Notes: generated by a model from the sequence alone, not told the origin. DNA of 52,868 nucleotides from Bryobacterales bacterium (GCA_022824585.1 JAJDZN010000114.1:1-52868); one strand, 5' to 3'; positions 1 through 9,025 are shown, counted from the stretch's first letter. Numbers and translations are program-made.

Positions 1-681
1 CTCGTGGCCGAGGTGGGCCTGGAAACCCGCCGACGTGTTAGAGCTGCCCGCTGCCAGGGCCGCCTCGACTTCTCTAAGAGACACTCCGTACGACTTCAGC
101 CTGTCGGGCGCAAGGAGCACTTGGTACTGCTTGCGGCCGCCGCCCAGCGGAGTGACCTGAGCCACACCGGGCACGGCCAGGAGGCTGCGACGGATTACAG
201 TGTCGGCGACCGTCCGCAATTCCACATCGTCGTGGCGGTCAGACGTCAGGGCGATAAACAGGATCTCTCCCATGATGGAAGTGGTCGGACCAAGCGCTGG
301 CGGGGAGGCGGTCGGCGGCAAGCTCTTCGTCGCGAGGCCCAGACGTTCGGCCACCAGCTGCCGCGTGAGATAGGTATCCTCCCCCCAGTCGAACTCGGCC
401 CACACGACACTCACGCCCGCGGCCGTAGCCGAACGCACGCGCCGCAAGCCGGGCGCTCCGTTCAGAGCGGTCTCGACCGGGAACGTGACGAGCCGCTCCA
501 TGTCGACCGGGGCTAGGCCGGGATGCTCCGTGATGACCGATACCGTCGGAGCGGTCAGGTCCGGCAACACCTCTACCGGGAGCTGGGAAACCGCAAACCC
601 GCCCCAAGCCAGGACACCTCCGGACACAGCCAGGACCAGCGTGCGATTGGCCAGCGACCAACGGATTAGCGAATCCAGCAT
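1..681 (-). CDS. Heavy-metal RND efflux pump, N-terminal part (CusA/CzcA-like)
   Basis: The gene reads leftward and leaves the window after 227 codons, so only the N-terminus is visible. It starts MLDSLIRWSLANRTL, followed by a hydrophobic first membrane helix (about residues 14-30) and the motif LPVEVLPDLTAPTV, typical of the inner-membrane RND pump at the start of its first periplasmic loop. VDMERLVTFPVE and the following segment also fit the CusA/CzcA (HME-RND) group, which exports Cu/Ag or Co/Zn/Cd by proton antiport. The ATG lies 3 nt after the stop of the adaptor gene, so the three genes form an operon in the order outer-membrane factor, adaptor, pump. The metal cannot be told because the methionine or charged relay residues lie beyond the edge. 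Confidence 0.9.
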   Translation of the reverse strand, partial: MLDSLIRWSLANRTLVLAVSGGVLAWGGFAVSQLPVEVLPDLTAPTVSVITEHPGLAPVDMERLVTFPVETALNGAPGLRRVRSATAAGVSVVWAEFDWGEDTYLTRQLVAERLGLATKSLPPTASPPALGPTTSIMGEILFIALTSDRHDDVELRTVADTVIRRSLLAVPGVAQVTPLGGGRKQYQVLLAPDRLKSYGVSLREVEAALAAGSSNTSAGFQAHLGHE

Positions 682-684
682 GCG

Positions 685-2229
685 TCAGTGAACGTGGCCA
701 TGCGCCGGCGCTTGGGGCGACATCGAGGACAAGCGCAGCAGATACGCGCCGGTTGTGACAACTCTCTCACCGACCCGCAAGCCGGCGGTGACCTGTACGT
801 TCGAGCCTGTCCGATTGCCGATCTCTACTTGGCGCCGCTCGAACGACTCGCCGCCTGTCTGCACGTACACGACCGTGCGACCTCCGTCATCGACCAAGGC
901 CGAGTCCGGCACGGCGGGTGCCTCTGCTGTGTTCGAGGTGAAGAGCCGGACGATGACGGATTGACCAATCGCTATGTGCCGCCCGGAGTTATCAACCAGA
1001 TAGGTGGCCTTGAGGGTCCGCGTTTGCGGATCGACGACCATCCCGGTCGACACCAGTTCCCTGACCGGCAGGACCGTGGCCCCATCCGCCAGCTCGATCT
1101 CGGCGCCCTTGAGGCTCCGGAGCACTGCGGCCCTGGCTTCGGGAACGGCCGCGGACACATGCACCATTTCGGTCGCCGCCAGCTCCAGCAGAACATCGCC
1201 CTCGTCCACATGGGCACCTTCGGTTGCGTGCACAGCGGTCACTACCCCCTCGAGGTGCGCCCTTACAGAAAACGACGAGAGTGACTCCTTGTGCGGATCG
1301 TCGCGCCGCGATGCTTCGTAATGGGCCATGCGCTGATCGGCCGCAGTGAGTCGAGCCAGAGCGACCGCTTCGTCGGCTTTGGCATCTTCTAGCCGCCGTT
1401 CGGGAACAGCGCCCACTGCGAACAGGCGCTCCGCCCGTTGGCGTTGCCGCGTGGCGGTCTCCAACGCCACCTGGGCCTCGTCGAGAGCGAGCTGGAGGGC
1501 CGTGCGGTCGGGCGACCCGGCCCAGTGCGGGACAATCTCGCCCAGCAATTGGCCCTGCTCGACCACCGCTCCCAAAGCCGGCATGCGAACCGAAGCCAAC
1601 AGTCGTCCCTCCACCGGAGCCGTCACCACGAGACGCCCGCCGCTGCGCGGCTCAACCATCGCTGGCACGCGCAGGCTCTGCCGCATCACCGAGGATTCGA
1701 CGAGTTGGGTCGCGAACTCCATGGTCCACTGCTGCTCTTTCAAGAACGCAATCGCGGTCGCCCCATCCGCTGGATCGGGACCAGCGCCGGGAGAATCGGA
1801 TGATTCAGACTTGCCGAGCACGCGGACCAAGCCGAGCTGGTGAAGATCTTGCAGCGCCGGAGATTGGACTCGAATCGCCAGGGACGACGTGCCCGCTCGC
1901 TCAGGCTGGACAGTGATACCGAATATTCCAGGCACGCTCGGGGCGTCAGCGACGAATCGCTCCACGGTGCCGTCTCCGTGATCCAGCTCGACCGCCACAC
2001 GGCCAGCCTCGAGCGGCTGAAAGGAGGCTAGATCGGTGAGATGGACTGCAAACCGCGAGCCGATCCCAACCTGCAGTTCCGGATATTCCATGAAGAGCTC
2101 AGACCGCTCCGACCACCGCGTCACCACGACCGTTGCCCGAGCGTCGGGCGGGACTTCATCCGTAGGCTCCGGCGGCACGCCTCCGCATGCGGCTAGAACC
2201 AACAGGACGCTCGCTCGGAGCCTCGTCAC
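685..2229 (-). CDS. RND efflux periplasmic adaptor lipoprotein (CusB/CzcB-like)
   Basis: A 514-residue membrane-fusion protein that would bridge the inner-membrane pump to the outer-membrane channel. The N-terminus has a lipoprotein signal (LVLAAC, Cys about residue 15), so it is probably anchored by lipid. A barrel-sandwich half-motif (LVVTAPVEGRLLASVRMPALGAVV) is followed by a helical hairpin rich in Ala/Arg/Glu (about 230-310), the second barrel half (VRAHLEGVVTAVHATEGAHV) and a beta-barrel/membrane-proximal end (VVYVQTGGESFERRQVEIG). About 200 residues precede the barrel-sandwich, longer than usual for CusB-type adaptors. Their function is unknown, and they include a cupredoxin-like beta-rich stretch (low confidence). 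Its start overlaps the stop of the upstream channel gene by 4 nt (ATGA). Confidence 0.88.
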   Translation of the reverse strand: MTRLRASVLLVLAACGGVPPEPTDEVPPDARATVVVTRWSERSELFMEYPELQVGIGSRFAVHLTDLASFQPLEAGRVAVELDHGDGTVERFVADAPSVPGIFGITVQPERAGTSSLAIRVQSPALQDLHQLGLVRVLGKSESSDSPGAGPDPADGATAIAFLKEQQWTMEFATQLVESSVMRQSLRVPAMVEPRSGGRLVVTAPVEGRLLASVRMPALGAVVEQGQLLGEIVPHWAGSPDRTALQLALDEAQVALETATRQRQRAERLFAVGAVPERRLEDAKADEAVALARLTAADQRMAHYEASRRDDPHKESLSSFSVRAHLEGVVTAVHATEGAHVDEGDVLLELAATEMVHVSAAVPEARAAVLRSLKGAEIELADGATVLPVRELVSTGMVVDPQTRTLKATYLVDNSGRHIAIGQSVIVRLFTSNTAEAPAVPDSALVDDGGRTVVYVQTGGESFERRQVEIGNRTGSNVQVTAGLRVGERVVTTGAYLLRLSSMSPQAPAHGHVH

Positions 2230-3449
2230 GGCAGCAGCTCCTTGGCGACGCTGCGATCGAACTCAACCTCGGCCAGCTTCGCGGCGGCATCAAGTTCCAG
2301 CTGCTGAAGCCGGGCCCTGTGGGCGACGCGTCGCGTCTCCAGCAGATCCAAGATGCCCAACTCCCCCTCCCTGTATGCGACCTCGGCAATCGCAGCCAGT
2401 TCTTGCACGCGCTGTTCGGACTGGGCGCGGTAGTCCCGGGCCATCTGCCTATTCAAGCGCAGCGTCTCGTGGGAAGAGCGCACTTCCGCCAGAATCTGGC
2501 GCTCGAGCGCGCTCTGACGCTCCTGCGTTCGGATCGTCTTGGCTGCAGCCACTGCGCGCTCGACGCGCCCCTTGCGAAAGATCGGCAGATCGACGGACAC
2601 CCCTACCACGGGTCCGGTCACGAACTGGCCGCCCACGTCGGCCCGCTTGATTCCGCCAGAAACGATCGGATTGGGAATCCGCAAGCGCTGCGCGGCCTCG
2701 CCTTCTAGCCGCAACTGCTCGAGGCGCTCGGCCTCGACACGATAGTCGCCGCGTGCACCCAAGCCTGCAGCCAGAGCTTCTCGAAGCGGGGGCAGGTCGA
2801 AGCCGGGGGAAAGCGTGCCGTCTGCCTCCAGCCCCTCCGGACTCACTGCGTCGCCGAGGTAGCGCGCTAGCTCGGAGCGCGCCTCGCCCATCATCACTTG
2901 GATCCGCGCGAGATCCGTCTCATGCTCGACGATCTCGCGCTCTCCCTGCAGACGGTCAAACTTCGACCCTTCGCCCGCGGCCTCGCGTTCGCGCAGTATG
3001 CGGAGGAGTTCTTCCAACTCTGCGATGTGCTCCCGCGCCATTTGCCCGCGGACTTGCAGGTAAACAAGCCGATAGAAGGAAAGGCGCAAGGCGGCTTCGA
3101 CTTGCCGCAACGTGTGATCCGCGCTCGACACGGCAGCCCTGGCCCGTGACGCCGCTGCCTGATAGAGCAGCGACCGCCGACCATTCATGGGAATGGCTTG
3201 CTCGAACATGAGGAAGTCCGTGCGGCCGGCCCCCTCGAGCGTCGCGCTCACAGCGGGGTTCGGATAGGTCTTCTGGCGCTCTGCACCGACTCGCGCAATC
3301 TCCGCCTCGGCGCGGAGCTGGCGACTGTAGGGGCTGGCGCGCAGCAGCTCTAGCGCTGCCCTTTCGGTCAGCGCATCGGCTGACGCAACGGATGCCCAGC
3401 TGAGCACCAATGCGGAAGCGCAGAGGAAACATCGCAATCGAACGATCAT
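2226..3449 (-). CDS. TolC-type outer-membrane efflux channel (CusC/CzcC-like)
   Basis: A 407-residue outer-membrane factor, first gene of the efflux operon. It has a Sec signal peptide (MIVRLRCFLCASALVLSWAS then VASADA) and long amphipathic helices. Two pseudo-repeats are typical of OEP/TolC proteins (YPNPAVSATLEGAGR about residue 55; IPNPIVSGGIKRADVGGQF about residue 245). VGVSVDLPIFRKGRVE marks the second strand-helix repeat. I chose the ATG at 3449. An upstream TTG/GTG in the same frame (3461/3458) is possible, but only the ATG is preceded by a purine-rich GGTGG at useful spacing. The 136 bp before it, toward the sulfatase gene, holds a possible promoter (TGCTAATCT) but no gene. Confidence 0.88.
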   Translation of the reverse strand: MIVRLRCFLCASALVLSWASVASADALTERAALELLRASPYSRQLRAEAEIARVGAERQKTYPNPAVSATLEGAGRTDFLMFEQAIPMNGRRSLLYQAAASRARAAVSSADHTLRQVEAALRLSFYRLVYLQVRGQMAREHIAELEELLRILREREAAGEGSKFDRLQGEREIVEHETDLARIQVMMGEARSELARYLGDAVSPEGLEADGTLSPGFDLPPLREALAAGLGARGDYRVEAERLEQLRLEGEAAQRLRIPNPIVSGGIKRADVGGQFVTGPVVGVSVDLPIFRKGRVERAVAAAKTIRTQERQSALERQILAEVRSSHETLRLNRQMARDYRAQSEQRVQELAAIAEVAYREGELGILDLLETRRVAHRARLQQLELDAAAKLAEVEFDRSVAKELLP

Positions 3450-3597
3450 GCAGTCCACCAATGGCCGCGACGCAGCGGCGAATGCAGATTAGCAGTGTTG
3501 CGCCAAGTTTGCCCGCAGGCCGCGCTGCCCTTGAGTCAATCGGCTCCCATCCGTGCTCAGGTGGCTGCCCTGGCGACCAGCCATGTGGCGTGACCTG

Positions 3598-5088
3598 CTA
3601 GTCGCTTGTCGGCAGCTCAGTCACAGCTGACTCCAAGTACGCCAGGATCTCGCCGACGATCTCCTCGTGATCGGCCGACACATCGAGCTCCTCGCCTATG
3701 TCGCTGGACAGGTCGAAAAGCTCGAGGGGCTGGTCGGGGCCTTCCCGAACTGCCTTCCACTGCCCCCATCGCACGGCCTCGGCGCGGCCGGGGGTCCCAC
3801 CCCAGTACAGGAAGCGGTCCTCGGCGGAGATGCCTGTTTCGAGCAGCGCCGGCAAGATACTGGTGCCGTCAACGCCGTCGGGCACATCGAATCCTACGAT
3901 CTCCGCCACGGTAGGCAAAAAATCCGCGAAGTACCACGGGAAATCGCTGACAGATCCCGCCCTCACGCGCGCCGGCCAGCGCACGATCGTCGGCACGCGG
4001 ATGCCGCCATCGTGCAGGCTCCGCTTGTATCCCTGCAGCGGGCCGTTGGAATCGAAGAAGAACGGGTCATTCCCGCCCTCGGCGTGCGGTCCGTTGTCCG
4101 AACTAAAGAAGACGACGGTGCGCTCGTCGACGCCAAGCCTCCGCAAGGCGCCGAAGACCTGGCCCACGCCCTCGTCGAGGTGGCTGATCATCGCGGCAGT
4201 TCCCTTTTGCGGGCCGGGCCAGTCCTCCCCCTGATACTGCCCTGCATCCGGGATTTCCATGCCGACCCGCTCGCGGTGGTGGCCTAGGTCCGCCTCCACG
4301 TTGGCGATCCCGGGATCCCCTCCCCCGTCGAGATTGCCAGCCTCGTTGTTGGCGTGCGGAATCGTCAGCGCCAGATAAAGGAAGAACGGACCTCCCGCGT
4401 TGGACTCCAGCCAGCCCAGAGCCTCGTCCATCGTCAAGTCGTGCGAGTAGTCGACTCGCTGGGTGGCGACGCCGCTCATGCCCCCGTATCGCCCGGATAG
4501 CTCCACCACATTGCGCAGCGGCACCCGTTCGGCATTGCGCATCAAGAATTCCGGGTAGTAGTTGTGGGCGTGGCCCTGGCTGAGATAGCCGTAGAAATAG
4601 TCGAACCCCTGTTTCCAGGGTGCGCCGGGGGAATCCTCCATCCCCAGCCCCCACTTGCCGATCAGGGCCGTGGAGTATCCCTTGGCCTTGAGCAATTCGG
4701 CGACGGTAACGTCTTCGTCCCAGAGTCCGGGGCTGCCGTTGCGGCGGACCCGGGTGTGGCCAGTGTGCTGGCCGGTCATGAGCACGCTGCGCGATGGTGC
4801 GCAGACCGTGAAGCCGGCATACGCGTCGGTGAAGCGCATGCCCTCCTCCGCCATCCGGTCAAGGTGCGGCGTCTGGATCCGCTCCTGCCCATACGAGCCC
4901 AGGTCGCCATAGCCAAGATCGTCGGCCAGAATCCAGACGAAGTTGGGGGGAGCATCTCCGCCAGGCGTGTCGTTCAATCCCCCGGAACATCCCAGACAAG
5001 CGGCCAGCAACGCGAGCAACGCGCCCCAGGAGCACGCTGGATTCCTCCCGGGCAAAGTCAAGGACAGATCGGCGCGATGGAACGACAT
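3598..5088 (-). CDS. Formylglycine-dependent sulfatase (arylsulfatase A-like), lipoprotein
   Basis: A 496-residue type I sulfatase that would hydrolyse sulfate esters, probably attached to a membrane on the periplasmic or outer face. The signal ends in a lipobox (LAAC, Cys31). The metal-binding start FVWILADDLGYGDLG (Asp56/Asp57) is followed by VCAPSR, in which Cys96 is the residue converted to formylglycine. LIGKWGLG and FFSSDNGPH supply further active-site residues. Length is normal. The gene is divergent from the PhoD-like phosphatase, with 82 bp between starts. A GATAAT box on its strand (5111-5106) lies 17 nt before the ATG, and no clear ribosome site is seen. The substrate is unknown and no formylglycine-generating enzyme is in the window. 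Confidence 0.93.
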   Translation of the reverse strand: MSFHRADLSLTLPGRNPACSWGALLALLAACLGCSGGLNDTPGGDAPPNFVWILADDLGYGDLGSYGQERIQTPHLDRMAEEGMRFTDAYAGFTVCAPSRSVLMTGQHTGHTRVRRNGSPGLWDEDVTVAELLKAKGYSTALIGKWGLGMEDSPGAPWKQGFDYFYGYLSQGHAHNYYPEFLMRNAERVPLRNVVELSGRYGGMSGVATQRVDYSHDLTMDEALGWLESNAGGPFFLYLALTIPHANNEAGNLDGGGDPGIANVEADLGHHRERVGMEIPDAGQYQGEDWPGPQKGTAAMISHLDEGVGQVFGALRRLGVDERTVVFFSSDNGPHAEGGNDPFFFDSNGPLQGYKRSLHDGGIRVPTIVRWPARVRAGSVSDFPWYFADFLPTVAEIVGFDVPDGVDGTSILPALLETGISAEDRFLYWGGTPGRAEAVRWGQWKAVREGPDQPLELFDLSSDIGEELDVSADHEEIVGEILAYLESAVTELPTSD

Positions 5089-5155
5089 AGCTGGAGCTGC
5101 ACCGCATTATCGCAAGGGCCCTGCGCCGCGAACGGCCAGTGAGCGGCGGACTTGC

Positions 5156-5161
5156 TAGAAT
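5156..5161 (+). promoter_or_regulatory. -10 box TAGAAT directly before the PhoD-like gene
   Basis: TTGCTAGAAT ends 9 nt before the ATG at 5171. The TGC before it resembles an extended -10, and there is no good -35 match. If used, transcription would begin only a few bases before the start codon and leave no room for a Shine-Dalgarno site, so the mRNA would be nearly leaderless. The same arrangement recurs at other genes in this window. Confidence 0.5.
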
Positions 5162-5170
5162 GCCGCCACA

Positions 5171-7849
5171 ATGGGAACCCCTGTAGACCGCAGAACCTTC
5201 CTGCGAGCAGCAGCGGCGAGCACGGCCGCCCTCGCGGCCAAGCCAACGGCCTCGGCGCATACCGTCAACTTCAACCAGCCCGATTCGCTGTACCACGGTG
5301 ACGAGTGGGAGTCGCTCAATCCAGGCTTCTGGGAATTGCGCGGCCAGGCCCTGCGCCGACGAATCCACAGCTTCGGCGACCGGGCCCGCAAGACCGGGTT
5401 CCCCTACCACTACGAGACCCACGGGGACCGCATGGGCGGCTACAGCATGCCCGTCGACTACGACCCGTCCCTGCCGCCCGGCTTGATCTTTCACAGGCAG
5501 TGGAGGCTGGAGGGCAACTACAAGCTGCGCATCGACGGCCGGGTGATCGCCGAGGCCCATGGGCCGTCGCAAGGGGACGACCCCGAATGGAAGATGTACA
5601 CACCCGGCTATGGCCGGCTCGGCGTCGCATTCGGCTCGTCCACCCTCTACGAGTCCTATGGATTCGCCGGCAACGGCGGGAAGGCCGCGTGGATCGCCGG
5701 GTGGACGGACGATGGCTACTTCAGCATCCGCGAGCACGGCTCCGACACGGTGGTAGCACTGGAGCGCGCGCCCACGCCCACTCAGGGAGACCGGTTCGTC
5801 ATCGAGGTGGATGTATCCGGGTCGGACGCTACCCGCGCGACGCTCAAGGCGTCGCTTGCGATCAATGCGGGACCGCCGATCACACTCGAGCTGGAAAACG
5901 TCGCCCGTGCGGAGCGGTTGGCAGGCTTCGTCGGCTTGGCGGGGCAAGGGCTGTTGGACTTCGAAGTTTCCGGTTTCACGGTCGAGCCTGGCCAGAACTC
6001 GCCGCTCTCTCCCGCGCTCAACCAATGCCACGTGTGCTACGCCCTGGGCGACACGCTCCAGCAGCGCGACGGCAAGTGGCAAGTTCGGTTCATGTCCATG
6101 TTCCGTAGCGACGGGAGCGAGGCCGTGTTGCGCGTGGCCGACTCGCCCAACCCGCCGGACGGCTGGGACGCGGTCCCGGCGGCCGGAACTGCTCCGATCG
6201 TCAGCAACGATTTCCGCCGCAGCACGGCGGTGATCGAGGCAACGCTGCCGCGCAACCCCGCCGACACCGATCTGTACTACACGATCTGGAAGGACGGGGT
6301 GAACGTGACATCCGACCCCCGCTTGGGGAGCGATGCCGTCGGCATCGGGACGGGCCAGGTCGGAGAGGTGCCGTCCAGCGGCGACTACGTCGGGCGCCTG
6401 CCGCGACTGGCGCCGCCCTACAAGCTCTGCGGACTGTCCTGCCACGCCATTCACGGAGGCGGCCCGAAGCTCCCCGATGCCGGGCCGGGCGGCGGGTTCT
6501 TCGTCCACGACCAGCCCACGCCGCTGGCCTACCAGCACCTGGAGGACTACAACTTCCAAGTCATGATGTGGGAAGACGACGTCTGGTACATGGAGTTGCT
6601 GCTATACCCTCCGTCACCCGACGACGCCTACAAGATCGTCACTACTACGCTGTGCGGCCCGACCACGCGCTGGCAGATGATGCGTCACTGGAACACCATC
6701 AATCCCGGCGATCACGACTACGGCATGGACGATGTCAAGGGCCCCGAGCAGATTGCCATCCGGGCGCACGAGGATCTGGGCCAAGATCGCGACTACATGC
6801 GGCGCAACTTCCAGATCGTGCACCACTTGATCACTGGAGACGAGTCGCCGTCGCCCACCGTGAACCCGAAGAAGTGGCGGCGCTGGAAGATGCCCAACCG
6901 CGATTTCAGCCTGCTGATCTTGGACTCGCGCCTGTGGCGCTCCAGCCAAGACACGAACATTTGGGACGACCAAGGCTGGGGTGAGAAGCAAAGCCTCTAC
7001 CACCGGAGCGATGTCACGCGGAGCTTGCTGGGTGAGGAACAGTTCTCGTGGCTGCGCGAGACGATCCGCACCGATTCCTCTCCGCTGATCTGCCTGACGG
7101 GGATCAACGGCATGCACACGATCTGGATCGGGAACGGTCGTCGCCCGGACGCCAAGACGGAACTCGGCCAGCGCGACCGGGTCGCGGCGGACTATGCCGG
7201 ATGGGTCTCGGCCGGAGCCGATCGGGTGCTCGAAGTGCTGGGCTCGCGCGACGGCGTGGTCAGCGTCTACGGGGACGTTCACGTGGGAATGATCCTGGTC
7301 AACCTAGAGCAACGGGTGTACGAGTGCTCGTTCGGTCCGATCGGGCGCAGCGGCGGGCGCGGGGTCAAGCAGGGTTTCGGGCCGCGCATGCAGGACTTCG
7401 ACGGCCGCGACCTGGAGGTCAAGGCGCTGTACCACCAGAGCTACGACACGCCGGACCTGCGCAAGCTAGACGGGCCCTTCTACTGGAACTTCCTCGAGAT
7501 GGAATTCGACCCGCGCGGCGACGACCCGCAAATCGGACTGCGCGTGCGCAACCTCGTGGATTCGCCCGACGAGACGCCTCGCGGGGGCGGCTCGGTCGAA
7601 ACCGGCGCATCCAGCACAGGACGGCTGCCGACATGCTCGTTGCCCGCTGTTAAGCTCCTGCCCGACGCCGACGTACTGCTGTCGTCGCTGGACGGCCGGC
7701 CTTTGCGCGGCGCGCGCACCCAGGCCGACGGAAGGCTCACGCTACGCGGGCTCGCCGGAGTCGCGCCGGGAGAAACGATCCTCGCCACGGCGCGCGCGGC
7801 CAAGAAGGTCGTCGCAAAGGCGATCGTGACGGGAGCGCCGAGCGGATGA
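5171..7849 (+). CDS. Large Tat-exported PhoD-like alkaline phosphatase/phosphodiesterase
   Basis: An 892-residue protein with a twin-arginine leader (DRRTFLRAAAASTAALAAK), so it folds with cofactor in the cytoplasm and is exported. Residues about 90-280 form a beta-rich, LamG-like region (LIFHRQWRLEGNYKLRIDG). The PhoD-type metallophosphatase part follows: FQVMMWEDDVWYMEL where PhoD has GDxIY, NPGDHDYGMDD (about 512-522) matching the DDHDYG metal motif, and SVYGDVHVGMI (about 697-707) matching the final GDxH ligand pair. PhoD enzymes use Ca/Fe to hydrolyse phosphate mono- or diesters. The protein is far longer than classical PhoD (about 550), and the first motif is altered (ED for GD), so activity is likely but not certain. 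A PhoB/PhoR-type pair lies 2.4 kb downstream. Confidence 0.75.
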   Translation: MGTPVDRRTFLRAAAASTAALAAKPTASAHTVNFNQPDSLYHGDEWESLNPGFWELRGQALRRRIHSFGDRARKTGFPYHYETHGDRMGGYSMPVDYDPSLPPGLIFHRQWRLEGNYKLRIDGRVIAEAHGPSQGDDPEWKMYTPGYGRLGVAFGSSTLYESYGFAGNGGKAAWIAGWTDDGYFSIREHGSDTVVALERAPTPTQGDRFVIEVDVSGSDATRATLKASLAINAGPPITLELENVARAERLAGFVGLAGQGLLDFEVSGFTVEPGQNSPLSPALNQCHVCYALGDTLQQRDGKWQVRFMSMFRSDGSEAVLRVADSPNPPDGWDAVPAAGTAPIVSNDFRRSTAVIEATLPRNPADTDLYYTIWKDGVNVTSDPRLGSDAVGIGTGQVGEVPSSGDYVGRLPRLAPPYKLCGLSCHAIHGGGPKLPDAGPGGGFFVHDQPTPLAYQHLEDYNFQVMMWEDDVWYMELLLYPPSPDDAYKIVTTTLCGPTTRWQMMRHWNTINPGDHDYGMDDVKGPEQIAIRAHEDLGQDRDYMRRNFQIVHHLITGDESPSPTVNPKKWRRWKMPNRDFSLLILDSRLWRSSQDTNIWDDQGWGEKQSLYHRSDVTRSLLGEEQFSWLRETIRTDSSPLICLTGINGMHTIWIGNGRRPDAKTELGQRDRVAADYAGWVSAGADRVLEVLGSRDGVVSVYGDVHVGMILVNLEQRVYECSFGPIGRSGGRGVKQGFGPRMQDFDGRDLEVKALYHQSYDTPDLRKLDGPFYWNFLEMEFDPRGDDPQIGLRVRNLVDSPDETPRGGGSVETGASSTGRLPTCSLPAVKLLPDADVLLSSLDGRPLRGARTQADGRLTLRGLAGVAPGETILATARAAKKVVAKAIVTGAPSG

Positions 7850-8164
7850 TTCCCGATTGCGCAGCGCGCAGTCCTGCCGCACGGACGCGCGCGCCACAAC
7901 GGGTTCGATTTCGCGCGTAGCAATCAATCGGAGCGCGCCGACTTCATTTCAAGCTCTGGGCGCGGCGCCAAGGCGCCTGCCCTGAGACACGCCCGGAACC
8001 GCGTCCTGTTGCGGCGGCTCAGCCAAGCGCGGGGCCGGGTTCTCTTCGGCCAAGCGCGTGATGAGCGGCGGCAGTTTATCGCGGCGGGCCGGACTGCCGG
8101 GGCGGTCGATCCGCGCGAGGCGCAGACCGCTGCAGGGCGGCCGAGCGCGCCGCCAAGACTAGGC
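7850..8164 (+). other. Convergent intergenic region, GC-rich hairpin, no gene seen
   Basis: These 315 bases lie between the ends of the PhoD-like gene and infC. I see no credible coding region on either strand and, in particular, no rpmI or rplT, which often follow infC. At 7958-7982 GGGC-GC-GGCGCC-AA-GGCGCC-T-GCCC forms a strong hairpin without a T-run. It could act as a bidirectional terminator. Confidence 0.5.
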
Positions 8165-8782
8165 TTAGGGCTGGACCTGGCTTGGCGTCCCGCCCTCGGG
8201 CACGGCGGGCGGCGGTTGGGACGGTTTCTTGCTGCTCTGTTTCCCAGCCTTCAGCGGCCCGATCATCATGCTCATCGTCCGGCCCTCGATGCGCGGCTGC
8301 GTTTCCGGAGTGCCGAACTCCTCCACGTCACCCGCCAATACGCGCAGCAATCGCTCGCCGATGTCGGCGTGCGTGATCTCCCTCCCGCGGAAGAACACCG
8401 TAGCCTTGACTTTGTTGCCGTCCTTCAGAAAGCGCACTGCGTGGTTCTTCTTGAAGTCGTAGTCGTGCTGGTCGGTGTTGGGGCGGAACTTGACCTCCTT
8501 GACCTCGATGCGATGCTGCTTCTTCTTGGCGTCGTTGCGCTTCTTTTTCTCGAGGTAGGAGTACTCGCCGTAGTCGATGACCTTTGCGACCGGAGGCTGT
8601 GCCGTGGGCGAGACCAAGACTAGGTCCAGCCCCATGTCCTTGGCACGGCGGATGCCCTCGCTAGTCGGCATGACCGCCGTCTGGCCATCTGGAAAAACAA
8701 CCCGCACCTCGCGGGCGCGGATCGTCTCGTTGACATTCTGTCGTCTGACCCTACGAATAGGGCGGTAGCGTCGTCGGAAGAT
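8165..8782 (-). CDS. infC: Translation initiation factor IF-3
   Basis: A 205-residue IF-3, which binds the 30S subunit, checks initiator tRNA and start codon, and prevents early 50S joining. The N-domain (NETIRAREVRVVFPDGQ, GIRRAKDMGLDLVLVSP, VAKVIDYGEYSYLEKKKR) and C-domain (KEVKFRPNTDQHDYDFK, GNKVKATVFFRGREITH, RTMSMMIGPLK) are complete, with a Pro/Lys-rich tail. I chose an ATC start at 8782. It is preceded by AAAGGGGGA and 5 nt, and infC genes are known for rare AUU/AUC/AUA starts that let IF-3 limit its own synthesis. The first upstream ATG in frame (8866) would add 28 residues unlike the family and running through a terminator hairpin. The gene stands alone, without thrS, rpmI or rplT. 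Confidence 0.93.
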   Translation of the reverse strand: MFRRRYRPIRRVRRQNVNETIRAREVRVVFPDGQTAVMPTSEGIRRAKDMGLDLVLVSPTAQPPVAKVIDYGEYSYLEKKKRNDAKKKQHRIEVKEVKFRPNTDQHDYDFKKNHAVRFLKDGNKVKATVFFRGREITHADIGERLLRVLAGDVEEFGTPETQPRIEGRTMSMMIGPLKAGKQSSKKPSQPPPAVPEGGTPSQVQP

Positions 8783-8827
8783 GACTGTCCCCCTTTGCTG
8801 CAGCGGAAGTGGGCCTGCGCGGAAAAC

Positions 8828-8858
8828 AAAAAAAGACCGGAGTGCCTCGCAGCACCCG
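8828..8858 (-). terminator. Intrinsic terminator or attenuator in the infC leader
   Basis: Reading on the minus strand, CGG-GTGC-TGCGAG-GCAC-T-CCG forms a stem with a six-base loop and one bulge, followed after TC by seven T residues. It lies 46 nt upstream of the ATC start of infC and downstream of a possible -10 (TACGAT, 8953-8948). No gene lies before it on this strand, so it would stop infC's own transcript. Transcription attenuation in the 5' leader is therefore a natural reading. Confidence 0.6.
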
Positions 8859-9025
8859 ATCTCCAACGTTCGTCCGACTTGTCAGTGGTACCCCTAGCAG
8901 CGGCGCGCGCAGACCGCGCGAACCACTCAATTACTGCATGCAGCCCTATCGTAACATGGATTCTTCACCGCATGCGTAGAGATCGCGCGGCATCTCGGCG
9001 CCCGGCAGCCTGAGGCGCCCGAGGG

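Noticed and set aside
4859-6559. Long open frame on the minus strand (566 codons) across the PhoD-like and sulfatase genes
   Set aside because: Antisense shadow of two well-supported genes, with no motif or start site of its own.
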